64,000 nt of DNA, taken from contig JBMSMQ010000001.1 in assembly GCA_049421205.1 (NCBI GenBank), positions 1 through 64,000 of the forward strand, written 5' to 3'. The position numbers and the translations under genes are program-made. The notes under the pieces were generated by a model. The model saw only the letters and a program-made list of their open reading frames with translations, was not told the DNA's origin and made no database searches. Shown piece by piece: positions 1 to 7,944 of the stretch (position 1 is the stretch's first letter; each line of letters opens with the position of its first letter). The stretch is from JAFMIT01 sp049421205. GTDB lineage: Bacteria > Actinomycetota > Actinomycetes > S36-B12 > UBA5976.

Positions 1-901
1 AATTGATCGCTTTGCTGATTTGGGCGGCTAATCGAGCATTTCGCTTTACAACTTGCACGTTGACCCGCAAACTTTCTTGATTCGTTGTTGTGTGAAAATG
101 TTCAAGGAGAAAAGGAGTAACAGCTTTTCCACGAATTCCAAGTGCCTCTGCTTTTTCTAATCCTGATTTCAAGGTAGATTCATGGATGGCGAGCGGTAGC
201 TCATCTTCTGAACTGACTGGGTTTGCAACAATTAATGCATGATGAAGCGACTGTAGGCCTGCTTCTCGAAATGTAGAAGCGATTTCTTCTGGTGAATTAA
301 GTTGCCAATCCACGGTGAATCCGGAGACTCTTCGATAGAACCCTGGAAATTCTGTGGTTTGGTATCCACATACTGCGATACCAAGTGTTTCAAGTCTTTC
401 AAGTGTTGCTTCGATATCAAGAATCGATTTCACTCCGGCTGAGACCACAATAATCGGTGTGTGGGAGAGAATTTCTAGGTCTGCACTTTCGTCGAAGTTC
501 TCGTTGTATCCTCGGTGAATACCGCCAAGTCCACCTGTTGCAAAAACTTTAATGCCAGCTCTATGGGCTATGTGAGATGTAGCAGCTACTGTTGTTGTAG
601 CACTCTTGTTTTTGGCTAGCACGAAACCAATATCGCGCGTACTTGCTTTTGTTACATCATCAGACGTGGCGATGTATTCAAGTTGACTCTTGGTTAATCC
701 AACGCAGATCGAGCCTTCGATGATGGCTATGGTTGCAGGTACTGCGCCTTCGTCGCGAATAATTGATTCAAATTCGTCAGCAACAATTTGATTATCGGGT
801 CTTGGTAAGCCATGACTGATGATGGTCGATTCAAGTGCAACGATTGGTCTCTTGTTATCAAGCGCATCGCGCACTTCGTTGGAATAGAGAAAACTGCTCA
901 C
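1..901 (-). CDS. psuG: pseudouridine-5'-phosphate glycosidase (3' end cut by window edge)
   Basis: Splits pseudouridine 5'-phosphate reversibly into uracil and ribose 5-phosphate, so it salvages pseudouridine released by RNA turnover. Translating the minus strand from a GTG at 901 gives an open frame to the window edge (about 300 residues). It carries the family signatures ALESTIISHGLP near residue 22 and ATGGLGGIHRG near residue 130. Few C-terminal residues should be missing, since the family runs to about 300-310. The start is supported by a -10-like TACATT exactly 6 bases upstream, implying a leaderless mRNA. The usual partner, a PfkB-type pseudouridine kinase, is not visible and may lie beyond the left edge. 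Confidence 0.93.
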   Translation of the reverse strand, partial: MSSFLYSNEVRDALDNKRPIVALESTIISHGLPRPDNQIVADEFESIIRDEGAVPATIAIIEGSICVGLTKSQLEYIATSDDVTKASTRDIGFVLAKNKSATTTVAATSHIAHRAGIKVFATGGLGGIHRGYNENFDESADLEILSHTPIIVVSAGVKSILDIEATLERLETLGIAVCGYQTTEFPGFYRRVSGFTVDWQLNSPEEIASTFREAGLQSLHHALIVANPVSSEDELPLAIHESTLKSGLEKAEALGIRGKAVTPFLLEHFHTTTNQESLRVNVQVVKRNARLAAQISKAIN

Positions 902-907
902 CCGCCA

Positions 908-913
908 AATGTA
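908..913 (-). promoter_or_regulatory. -10 element, leaderless promoter of psuG
   Basis: On the minus strand TACATT ends exactly 6 bases before the GTG at 901, which puts the expected transcription start on the first base of the start codon. No Shine-Dalgarno sequence precedes the gene. Inferred from spacing only. Confidence 0.5.
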
Positions 914-922
914 GTGTTCAAC

Positions 923-928
923 TAACCT
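923..928 (+). promoter_or_regulatory. -10 element, leaderless promoter of the phosphodiesterase-like gene
   Basis: TAACCT ends 7 bases before the GTG at 936. It lies only 9 bases from the opposing psuG -10 element, so both promoters fit into a 34-base gap between divergent start codons. Confidence 0.45.
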
Positions 929-935
929 TGGGAAT

Positions 936-1979
936 GTGAATATCTGGGAAGTCATGCCGGCGGCACTTTCAAGCCTGACTGGGCAAGGGGAGGATGTCGA
1001 ACGATTTCCCTCTGCAAAAAATGTTGTGGTTCTTCTTGTAGATGGAATGGGTGTTCAGAATCTTGAAAAATTCATTGAGCGATATCCGCTTATAGAGCGA
1101 CTTATCCATAATCCTGGTAGGACCACGCTACCGAGTACGACACCAGTGGCCCTTGCGAGTTTAGGTACAACCAAATCTCCAAGCGGACACGGGTTTCTTG
1201 GCGCTACCTTTATGTTTGATGGTGAGGTACTGCAGCCCTTGAAATGGTCTACAGATCCTCATCCTATGTCTCTTTGGCCTGACGCCACTGTTTTTGAAGA
1301 AGCCGCGAAGATTGGTGTTGATGTGAGACGAGTGGGGCCGGGTGCATATCGAAATTCAGGATTGACGAATGCAGTACTACGGGGAGGACAGCATATAAAT
1401 GCAGATTCGTTGGATGAACTTGTAGAGGTCTTGCCAAACGTGCAAGGACAGTCATTGACCTATGGCTACTACCCAACCTTAGACAGAGTTGGGCATGTGT
1501 ATGGGTGTAATTCAGATGAATATCAATCAGAGTTGCGAGATGTGCTTGATGCAATTTCGAAAATCGAAACACAGATTCCAAATGACACCTTACTTGTGAT
1601 AACTGCAGATCACGGAATGGTTGATATGTCGAGACGCATTTGGCTTGAGGATGAAGACCACGTGCTTTCCCACATTGACATAGTGACTGGCGAACCCCGC
1701 TTTCGACATATTTTTACAAAGAACCCTGAAAGTGTGGTTCGGCACTTCGGAAAATATGAAGAAGATTTCCTGACCTTGACGCGTGAGGAGTTCATAGAAT
1801 CTCTTGCAGAAGTAACAATTTTTGAAGATCGCATCGGCGATGTTGTTGTGATTGCAAAGGGTGAAGACGTTGGCTTGTGTTCTCGCACAATTGATTATCG
1901 AGTTTCGAACCTGATCGGGCAGCATGGCGGAGCAAGTGATACTGAGCGTGATATCCCAATCGCCCTAATGGCAGGATAG
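936..1979 (+). CDS. alkaline phosphatase superfamily protein, nucleotide pyrophosphatase/phosphodiesterase type
   Basis: Metal-dependent hydrolase of phosphodiester or pyrophosphate bonds; the substrate cannot be read from sequence. At 347 aa it shows the superfamily metal and nucleophile sites in order: VVLLVDGMG near residue 31, the nucleophile segment TTLPSTTP near residue 63, HGFLGATF near 84, TADHGMVD near 224 and QHGG near the end. No signal peptide is evident, so it is probably cytoplasmic. The GTG start is favoured by the leaderless promoter; the Met seven codons in is the alternative. tdk follows after 4 bases, so the two genes are probably co-transcribed. Alkaline phosphatase-like genes sit beside tdk in other actinobacteria. 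Confidence 0.85.
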   Translation: MNIWEVMPAALSSLTGQGEDVERFPSAKNVVVLLVDGMGVQNLEKFIERYPLIERLIHNPGRTTLPSTTPVALASLGTTKSPSGHGFLGATFMFDGEVLQPLKWSTDPHPMSLWPDATVFEEAAKIGVDVRRVGPGAYRNSGLTNAVLRGGQHINADSLDELVEVLPNVQGQSLTYGYYPTLDRVGHVYGCNSDEYQSELRDVLDAISKIETQIPNDTLLVITADHGMVDMSRRIWLEDEDHVLSHIDIVTGEPRFRHIFTKNPESVVRHFGKYEEDFLTLTREEFIESLAEVTIFEDRIGDVVVIAKGEDVGLCSRTIDYRVSNLIGQHGGASDTERDIPIALMAG

Positions 1980-1983
1980 GGCT

Positions 1984-2625
1984 GTGGCTGAACTCGTGTT
2001 CTTCTGTGGAACTATGGATAGTGGCAAGTCGACACTTGCTTTACAGACTGCACATAATCATCAAACTCGTGGACGTAAAGGTCTGATTTTCACAAGCAAT
2101 GACCGGGCAGGTGTAGGAACAATCTCATCTCGTCTAGGTTTGAAGTCTCCTGCAGAAGAAGTTATTGGAGATCTTAATTTCCATACGTTTGTACTTGAGT
2201 TATTAGCAGATGGAATCCGAATCGACTTTGTCATTTGTGATGAAGCACAGTTTTATTCTGAAGAGCAAATTGAGCAACTCGCCACAATCGTTGATGCACT
2301 TGATATTGACGTTTTTGCCTTTGGGATTTTGACAGACTTTCGTACGAGACTTTTTCCTGGTTCATCCCGATTGGTGGAACTCGCAGATCGAGTGAATGTG
2401 CTTCAAGTGGAAGCTCTCTGTTGGTGTGGTCGTCGGGCTACTCATAATGCTCGTATCATCAATGGAACGATGGTTGTTGAAGGTGAACAGGTTGTCGTCG
2501 GCGATACGAACGATGACGTGGTCGCATACGAAGTGCTTTGTCGCCGACACCATATGAGGCTAGTCAGTTCTAGAAAATCCCGCGATTACTTCGCAGATGA
2601 TGTGTCACTCTTTACGAAAGATTAG
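1984..2625 (+). CDS. tdk: thymidine kinase
   Basis: Phosphorylates thymidine to dTMP with ATP in nucleotide salvage. The 213 aa match the type II (TK1-like) family: a P-loop GTMDSGKST at residues 9-17, the Walker B-like ICDEAQF near residue 85, and zinc-binding cysteines in CWCGRR and LCRRHH toward the C terminus. It starts with GTG 4 bases after the phosphodiesterase gene. Its TAG stop overlaps the stop codon of the convergent sepH by four bases, leaving no room for a terminator. Confidence 0.96.
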   Translation: MAELVFFCGTMDSGKSTLALQTAHNHQTRGRKGLIFTSNDRAGVGTISSRLGLKSPAEEVIGDLNFHTFVLELLADGIRIDFVICDEAQFYSEEQIEQLATIVDALDIDVFAFGILTDFRTRLFPGSSRLVELADRVNVLQVEALCWCGRRATHNARIINGTMVVEGEQVVVGDTNDDVVAYEVLCRRHHMRLVSSRKSRDYFADDVSLFTKD

Positions 2626-3476
2626 TCTTCAAGTTTTTTAGGCGCACCAAAAAGAATCTCATCCCAACTCGGAAGGCGTGGACGCTTTTCTTCGACTTCC
2701 TCTTCTTCAGTTAATTGATCGAAGAGGGAGGCTGCAGGTTTTTCAATCACGCTTGGTTTCGCTGCAGGTTCCACTACGGGAGTGACGACCTCTGGAATTA
2801 CATTGTCTTCAGGCTCAACTGTGTCAGATTTAACTGTAGGTTCAATCTCAGGTTCAACTTCTACCAGCGGTACGACAGAGAGATGCGGAGTAGTTGGCAC
2901 ATAGTTTTGCTCGTTAGTCGCAACTGATACACCTTTAGTTGGCGCTTCGCCTGTAAGCCAGCGTGCCTCTTCATCGGCTGGAACTAATGCGCTGTTACGA
3001 ACATCGAAAAGCCAATGCGCAACACGAATACCGTCTTTGCTCGGATATCGCACCGTTATATTCCAACGACCATCTTCACGTCGATGTGCATCCCATTCGA
3101 TGTCCATCTCCTGCACTCCGTGCGGAAGTAATCGAGCGATCACAACTTCACGTAATGGTCCTGCGCCGCTTGCGCGCCGAATAATTGTGCGTCCTGCTTT
3201 GTTTGCAACGTGTGCACGTTCCTGCAATATCGGAGGAGCGAAGAGCATAATCCGCTCAATGCTCGCGCCAGTTTGTCCTGCAAGTTGCTCGGGTGATGCG
3301 CCATGACGAATTCTTGATTGAATTTCTCGCGGAGAAAGAAATTCGTAACTTGGGGTGATTGGGGAAACAGGAGCATCTGGTTTCTTTATTGGAACTTCAA
3401 TCCAGTCTCCACTTGAAGTTTGCAAAATGATGATGTCGCCGTCGTCCGAAAAGGCAACAAACTCTAAATCGTGCAT
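2622..3476 (-). CDS. sepH: septation protein SepH (DUF3071 family)
   Basis: Actinobacterial cell-division factor; in Streptomyces and Mycobacterium SepH binds FtsZ and stimulates its assembly. The N-terminal domain (about residues 1-165) carries the conserved start MHDLEFVAFSDDG and a helix-turn-helix-like stretch (LSPREIQSRIRHGAS, LAGQTGASIERI). Next comes a disordered Pro/Glu/Val-rich linker and a short conserved C-terminal tail (RPRLPSWDEILFG). An upstream in-frame Met at 3515 gives 13 extra residues. The Met at 3476 is preferred because AGGAG lies 4 bases upstream and the family begins here. The gene converges on tdk with a 4-base stop overlap. Confidence 0.93.
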   Translation of the reverse strand: MHDLEFVAFSDDGDIIILQTSSGDWIEVPIKKPDAPVSPITPSYEFLSPREIQSRIRHGASPEQLAGQTGASIERIMLFAPPILQERAHVANKAGRTIIRRASGAGPLREVVIARLLPHGVQEMDIEWDAHRREDGRWNITVRYPSKDGIRVAHWLFDVRNSALVPADEEARWLTGEAPTKGVSVATNEQNYVPTTPHLSVVPLVEVEPEIEPTVKSDTVEPEDNVIPEVVTPVVEPAAKPSVIEKPAASLFDQLTEEEEVEEKRPRLPSWDEILFGAPKKLED

Positions 3477-3556
3477 TTCACTCCTCTGCCTAATCTTCTC
3501 ACGATTTATCGACAATTAGGTGGATGTGAGGGATAAATTTGGAAAATTATTCAGAG

Positions 3557-3562
3557 TAAATT
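3557..3562 (+). promoter_or_regulatory. -10 element, leaderless promoter of the inositol-phosphatase-family gene
   Basis: TAAATT is followed by exactly 6 bases (GGGGCT) and then the GTG start at 3569, so the predicted transcription start coincides with the start codon. There is no convincing -35. Confidence 0.5.
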
Positions 3563-3568
3563 GGGGCT

Positions 3569-4378
3569 GTGCAAGAAACCCTTAGGGTAGCCCGCGACAT
3601 CGCTCACAAAGCTGGAGAAATTCTTCTGGCCTCACGGCCAAATCCAGCTCGCTTGCAACTACTCGACACCACCTCAAAGTCATCACCAACAGACCTTGTT
3701 TCTGAAATGGATCAGGCTTCTGAAAACTATATAGTCAATCAACTACAACAGCACTTTCCTCAAGACGGAATCATTGGTGAAGAGGGCACGAATCGAGAAG
3801 GCGTAAGCAGGAGAAATTGGATTGTTGACCCACTCGATGGAACTATTAATTATTTGTATGGGGCTGAGCATTGGGCAGTTTCAATCGCATTGGAAGATGA
3901 GCACGGACTCTTACTCGGCGTGGTTTTTGCACCCGCACTCGGGGTTGAATATTTTGCCGTGCGAGGCGAGGGTTCTATTCGAATAGATGCTCGTGGCGAA
4001 ACGCGATTGCCACAAATTTCAGAGACATCACTAGCGCGTGCGCTTTTTGCAACAGGGTTCAGTTATGAGTCTTCAAAGCGCAGAAAGCAGGCCGAAACTT
4101 TCGTAAATGTTTTGCCTCGAATTCAAGACATTCGCAGAAAAGGATCTGCCGCTTTGGATCTTTGTATGGTGGCAGATGGTGCTGTGGATGGATATTTTGA
4201 AGTAGGGGCAAAACCCTGGGATTATTCAGCTGGAGTATTGATTGCGCTTGAAGCAGGTGCCGTTGCATCTGGGCTTTTTGGAAACCCTATAAGCCCAGAG
4301 TATGTGATTTGCGCTGCTCCAAAATTGCAGCACGAAATGGTGCAGTTACTTGAAGGAATTGAAAAGACAAGAAACTAG
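3569..4378 (+). CDS. inositol monophosphatase family protein
   Basis: Mg-dependent phosphomonoesterase of the SuhB/IMPase/FIG superfamily, probably dephosphorylating inositol phosphate or a related sugar phosphate. This would supply inositol for the phosphatidylinositol lipids whose genes lie further right. The 269 aa show all metal sites: IIGEEG near residue 70, WIVDPLDGTINY near residue 88, and KPWDYSAGVLIALEAGA near residue 214. GTG was chosen as start because of the adjacent leaderless promoter. The gene converges on the carbonic-anhydrase-like gene with a 4-base CTAG stop overlap. Substrate could also be histidinol phosphate or fructose bisphosphate; sequence does not decide. Confidence 0.9.
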   Translation: MQETLRVARDIAHKAGEILLASRPNPARLQLLDTTSKSSPTDLVSEMDQASENYIVNQLQQHFPQDGIIGEEGTNREGVSRRNWIVDPLDGTINYLYGAEHWAVSIALEDEHGLLLGVVFAPALGVEYFAVRGEGSIRIDARGETRLPQISETSLARALFATGFSYESSKRRKQAETFVNVLPRIQDIRRKGSAALDLCMVADGAVDGYFEVGAKPWDYSAGVLIALEAGAVASGLFGNPISPEYVICAAPKLQHEMVQLLEGIEKTRN

Positions 4379-4935
4379 TCAAGTCGTCGGAGTTTCGATT
4401 TGTACTGGAGAGCATTTTGTATGTACATCTCAACGTTCCAACGAAAACTTTCTGGATTAACAACACCCTCTTTTATTGTTGCGGGAACACCAAGGGCAAG
4501 TGAACGAGGTGGTACAACAGTGTCATCTCGAACCACTGCTCCAGCAGCTACGATTGAACCTTGGTGAATATATGCTCGATGTAGAACGACTGAACCAGAA
4601 CCTATGAGCACGTCATCTTCAACTGTGGCACCTTCAAGATGTGCGATATGTCCGATAACACACCGACTTCCAATGATGGTATTCAATGAGGTGGTGCAGT
4701 GGAGCACGCTGCCATCTTGGATTGAGGTTTCATCACCAATCCGAATTTCGCCTGCATCCCCACGAAGTACTGCGCCTGGCCAAATCGAGGATCGAGCCCC
4801 AATCCAAACTCGACCTATGAGTACGGCATCAGGGTGGACAAATGCATCAGGGTGGACAATAGGTTCAAAATCCCCATAGGCGTAGATAGGCACAGGGCTA
4901 TCAAACCGTGTCGGATGGGCAATAGTCACGCTCAT
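4375..4935 (-). CDS. gamma-carbonic anhydrase family protein (left-handed beta-helix)
   Basis: A hexapeptide-repeat protein of the gamma class, 186 aa. Isoleucine/valine-patterned turns run from about residue 25 to 150. The three metal-ligand histidines expected for gamma carbonic anhydrases appear in SVLHC, IGHIAHLEG (both His). This supports zinc binding, but whether it hydrates CO2 is unknown since many relatives lack activity. An 18-base tandem duplication gives the repeated VHPDA. ATG at 4935 was preferred over an in-frame TTG at 4944. It ends in a 4-base overlap with the convergent inositol-phosphatase gene and is divergent from the DUF4193 gene. Confidence 0.87.
   Translation of the reverse strand: MSVTIAHPTRFDSPVPIYAYGDFEPIVHPDAFVHPDAVLIGRVWIGARSSIWPGAVLRGDAGEIRIGDETSIQDGSVLHCTTSLNTIIGSRCVIGHIAHLEGATVEDDVLIGSGSVVLHRAYIHQGSIVAAGAVVRDDTVVPPRSLALGVPATIKEGVVNPESFRWNVEMYIQNALQYKSKLRRLD
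4826..4859. repeat. tandem 16-base repeat with 18-base period inside the gamma-CA gene
   Basis: The 16-base unit beginning GCATCAGGG occurs at 4826-4841 and again at 4844-4859. It encodes VHPDA twice in the beta-helix N terminus, consistent with internal duplication of one hexapeptide turn. Confidence 0.85.
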
Positions 4936-4975
4936 GAGGCACAATTCGCCCGCTTAAATCCTGAGGAGATGTGAG

Positions 4976-5272
4976 ATGGCAACCGATTACGATGCCCCTA
5001 GAAAGGCAGACGAAGAGTTAGCCGAAGACTCTATTGAGGAGTTGAAAGCCCGTCGTGCCGATAAAGTCAACGCCCAAGTCGATTTGGACGATGAAGATTT
5101 GGCTGAGACTATCGAATTGCCTGGCGCCGATTTATCGGACGAAACCCTGACTGTTCAGGTACTTCCCAAGCAAAAAGATGAGTTCACTTGTGCAAAGTGT
5201 TTCCTCGTTCACCATCGTTCTCAATTTGCCAAGGAAGTACGTGGTGAACAAATCTGTAAAGAGTGCGCCTAA
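4976..5272 (+). CDS. DUF4193 family protein
   Basis: Small actinobacterial protein of unknown function, 98 aa. The first 60 residues are strongly acidic. A C-terminal zinc-ribbon-like motif follows (CAKC near residue 75, CKEC at the end, with HH between), suggesting a structural zinc and possibly nucleic-acid or protein binding. The start has a good ribosome site, GAGGAG about 7 bases upstream, so this gene is not leaderless. It begins the run DUF4193-DUF3093-dut, an order also found in Mycobacterium near dut. Confidence 0.9.
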   Translation: MATDYDAPRKADEELAEDSIEELKARRADKVNAQVDLDDEDLAETIELPGADLSDETLTVQVLPKQKDEFTCAKCFLVHHRSQFAKEVRGEQICKECA

Positions 5273-5717
5273 ATTTCAATTTATTGAAAAGCGCTACCCA
5301 CCTCTTTGGGTGCTCGCCACTTCAATTGTTTTTTCTTTGTCGTTAGGCGTGGCACTTTTTCCAAGAGTGGGAGCGCTTTACAGTGCGACTGTAGTACTTT
5401 CAATAAGCTGCATCAGCATTTATTCGTGGAACCAATCTAAATCACCGATAGTGCTAAGTGACACATCACTCAGGGTCGGGCGCGCAGAAATAGAACGTTC
5501 TTTTCTCTCTGGAATTGATGTGCTTCCATCACATGAGTTTTTGGAAAGAATCCGAGGCAAGTCACTGTCAACCGATTATTACTCCCTGAGAAGTCTTCAT
5601 TATGGTGGAGTAGTGATTGGTATTGACGACGATGCAGATCCATACAAGCACTGGGTTGTTTCAATGAAGCGTGGCAATGATCTCAAGAAATTACTGCAAC
5701 GAGGCATTAGTGAATAA
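5244..5717 (+). CDS. DUF3093 family membrane protein
   Basis: About 157 aa, function unknown. Two hydrophobic helices lie near the N terminus (LWVLATSIVFSLSLGVALF and YSATVVLSISCISIY), followed by a soluble PH-like domain typical of DUF3093. The frame is open further upstream, but a start at 5178 would overlap the DUF4193 gene by 95 bases. GTG at 5244, with AAGGAAG 6 bases before it, is a better start and still overlaps the upstream gene by about 30 bases; GTG at 5241 is also possible. Its 3' end overlaps dut by 8 bases. Confidence 0.8.
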   Translation: MNKSVKSAPKFQFIEKRYPPLWVLATSIVFSLSLGVALFPRVGALYSATVVLSISCISIYSWNQSKSPIVLSDTSLRVGRAEIERSFLSGIDVLPSHEFLERIRGKSLSTDYYSLRSLHYGGVVIGIDDDADPYKHWVVSMKRGNDLKKLLQRGISE

Positions 5718-6153
5718 TCTAGAAATCAAGTTTGTGGCATTGTATCCAGATGTCGAAGCACCCCACTATCAACAAATCGGCGACGCAGGTGCTGATTTAA
5801 GATCTCGGGTGTCTGGTGAAATTCCTCCGTTAACGCGAGTACTTGTACCTACTGGACTAGCAATAGAAATTCCACCGGGATACGTTGGTTTGGTGCACCC
5901 ACGCTCTGGACTGGCTATCAAGTCAGGAATTGGAATGGTGAACGCTCCTGGGACAATAGATTCAGGATATCGAGGTGAAGTGCAAGTCATCCTGTTTAAT
6001 TTCGATACCACTGAAACTTTTTCTTACAAAAAAGGGGATCGAATTGCTCAGCTCGTGATTCAGAAAGTTGAAGTGGCAACATTCAGGCAAGTAAATGAAT
6101 TGAGTCATTCTGAACGAGGACACGATGGTTTTGGCTCAAGTGGGCTTTCATGA
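5710..6153 (+). CDS. dut: deoxyuridine 5'-triphosphate nucleotidohydrolase (dUTPase)
   Basis: Hydrolyses dUTP to dUMP and pyrophosphate, keeping uracil out of DNA and feeding dTMP synthesis. All five trimeric dUTPase motifs are present in 147 aa: DAGADLRS, HPRSGLAIK, NAPGTIDSGYRGE with the catalytic Asp, GDRIAQLVI, and RGHDGFGSSG at the C terminus. GTG at 5710 is chosen because the family starts just before the first beta strand (IKFVALYPDV). It overlaps the DUF3093 stop by 8 bases and the next gene by 4 (ATGA). Confidence 0.96.
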   Translation: MNNLEIKFVALYPDVEAPHYQQIGDAGADLRSRVSGEIPPLTRVLVPTGLAIEIPPGYVGLVHPRSGLAIKSGIGMVNAPGTIDSGYRGEVQVILFNFDTTETFSYKKGDRIAQLVIQKVEVATFRQVNELSHSERGHDGFGSSGLS

Positions 6154-6788
6154 GTGAACAAGCTATGACTCCAGCGGATGAGCCAAATGACGTCGTTGCA
6201 TCCGAAAAGCTGCTCGCCAATGCGCTCGGCGGTGCCAAAGGGCTGATCGACTCAAGCTTGCCAACAGTCGCATTCATAGTACTTTTCACAATAGTAAAGG
6301 TTGAGTTGATGAGTGCGGTTTACGTTGCACTTGGTACAGCAACTGTATTAGCGGTCATCAGACTTGTGCAGAAACATTCATTGCAGCAGGTAGTTTCAGG
6401 ATTGATAGGTGTTGCAATTGCTGCATGGTTTGTTTCGCGCTCCGGCAGAGCAGAGGATTATTTCCTCCCTGGACTATTGACGAATCTTGCCTACGGGATC
6501 GGCATTCTTCTTTCCATTCTGATTCGATTCCCGGCAGTTGGATTCGTTGTAGGTGCATTAACTGGCGATGTGCTTGGTTGGCGAAAAGATCCTGCAAAGA
6601 TTCGACTGTACTCTTTAGTGTCATGGTGGTGGGTCGGAATGTTCAGCCTCCGCCTTCTCGTCCAAGTGCCTCTCTATCTAGTCGGTTCGCTTGAACTCCT
6701 CGCCACTGCACGACTTATCATGGGCTGGCCCCTTTACTTGGCTGTTGCATTCGTCACCTATCGAGCCATTAAGGCCGAGGCGCGATAG
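6150..6788 (+). CDS. DUF3159 family membrane protein
   Basis: A 212 aa protein with five or six hydrophobic helices, among them LPTVAFIVLFTIVKVELM, ISAVYVALGT-like segments and PLYLAVAFVTYRAI. DUF3159 proteins are actinobacterial membrane proteins of unknown role that sit downstream of dut. Start overlaps the dut stop (ATGA) and the TAG stop shares its G with the GTG of the RNA methyltransferase, so translation is probably coupled. In many relatives potassium-uptake (Trk) and permease genes separate DUF3159 from the methyltransferase; they are absent here. Confidence 0.87.
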   Translation: MSEQAMTPADEPNDVVASEKLLANALGGAKGLIDSSLPTVAFIVLFTIVKVELMSAVYVALGTATVLAVIRLVQKHSLQQVVSGLIGVAIAAWFVSRSGRAEDYFLPGLLTNLAYGIGILLSILIRFPAVGFVVGALTGDVLGWRKDPAKIRLYSLVSWWWVGMFSLRLLVQVPLYLVGSLELLATARLIMGWPLYLAVAFVTYRAIKAEAR

Positions 6789-7942
6789 TGCTTGCAATTG
6801 GAAACCATCTTGACGTAGTCATAGAAGACATCGCTCACGGCGGAATGGGTATCGCCCGATCCGATGGTGTTGTCATCTTCATACCAGGAACCGATATTGG
6901 TGAGCGCGTACAAATTGAAGTTACGAAAATCGGATCAAAAGGACGCTTCGTTTTTGCCGACATCATCAAAGTCATTGAATCCAGTTCACATCGCATTGAC
7001 CCGCCGTGTCAGTACGCAGGGATTTGTGGTGGGTGCGACTTTCAACATATCAGAGTTTCGCGACAACGAGAATTAAAAAAGAATGTAATACTCAATTCGC
7101 TTCAAAAGTTCGCAGGAATCGACCCTACAGATTGGGCGTCACTTGAAGTGCAGGCATTAGCGGAACTTCACTACCGAACCAGAATGCACTACCAATCAAC
7201 TCCAACTGGTGAATTCGGGTTATTTCGAGCCAAGTCAAACGCTGTCGTTTTGATTGACGAATGCGAAATTGCGTCATCTGAAGTCGCCTGCCCGCAAGAT
7301 GACATTGGTGTGGTAGCGGATGATTTTCAAGGATTTGTTAAGAAATCAATGGCAATGGAAATTACTGAGCGAGTGGGGAAATATGTGTACCACCTTGACA
7401 CCCACTGCTTCTGGCAAGCACACCGTGAAGCTCCACAAAGATTTCTTGAGATAGTGATGCGTCTTGCAAATATTCAACGTGGAGATTCTGTTTGGGATTT
7501 GTATTCAGGCGTTGGCCTCTTCACCTTGCCAAGTAGCGAGTGCGTAGGGGAGGAAGGAAGTGTCATTGCGGTCGAAGGAGACAAACGAAGTGCACGCTAC
7601 CTGACAGCTAATACTGCTGGGATCACTCAAGCACATGCCATCAACTCTGATGTTGAACAATGGGTCAAGAACACCACTGCACCTGTTGAAGTTGTCATTC
7701 TCGACCCACCGCGAAAAGGTGCGGGAAAAGCCGTGATGGAACTCATTATTGAGCGACAGCCGAGGGTAGTCGTGTATGTGGGTTGCGATCCAGTTGCACT
7801 TTCTCGTGACATCGGAATCGCACGAAGTCTTGGGTACGAATTGAAAGAACTTGAGGCTGTAGATGCATTTCCGCAAACTCACCACGTGGAAACTTTTGCC
7901 CTCTTGGCTCAGACTAGAATTGACATTGAAGAGAAAGCCTAA
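6788..7942 (+). CDS. TRAM-domain class I RNA (uracil-5-)methyltransferase, TrmA/RlmC/RlmD family
   Basis: Transfers a methyl group from SAM to C5 of a uridine in rRNA or tRNA. The 384 aa contain an N-terminal TRAM domain (about 1-60, GGMGIARSDGVVIFIPG), a 4Fe-4S cysteine cluster (CQYAGICGGC near residue 75 plus a later Cys in DECEI), a SAM site VWDLYSGVGLFTL near residue 238, and the catalytic motifs LDPPRKGAG and YVGCDP. The exact target base cannot be assigned from sequence. GTG start overlaps the DUF3159 stop by one base; acnA follows 2 bases after the stop. Confidence 0.9.
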   Translation: MLAIGNHLDVVIEDIAHGGMGIARSDGVVIFIPGTDIGERVQIEVTKIGSKGRFVFADIIKVIESSSHRIDPPCQYAGICGGCDFQHIRVSRQRELKKNVILNSLQKFAGIDPTDWASLEVQALAELHYRTRMHYQSTPTGEFGLFRAKSNAVVLIDECEIASSEVACPQDDIGVVADDFQGFVKKSMAMEITERVGKYVYHLDTHCFWQAHREAPQRFLEIVMRLANIQRGDSVWDLYSGVGLFTLPSSECVGEEGSVIAVEGDKRSARYLTANTAGITQAHAINSDVEQWVKNTTAPVEVVILDPPRKGAGKAVMELIIERQPRVVVYVGCDPVALSRDIGIARSLGYELKELEAVDAFPQTHHVETFALLAQTRIDIEEKA

Positions 7943-7944
7943 CT

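Noticed and set aside
4936..4975. Leaderless promoter for the gamma-CA gene
   Set aside because: AATTGT lies 5 bases before the ATG at 4935 but is a poor -10 match; too weak to list.
5178..5243. Longer N terminus for the DUF3093 protein starting at 5178
   Set aside because: It would overlap the well-supported DUF4193 gene by 95 bases, and a GTG with a ribosome site lies at 5244.
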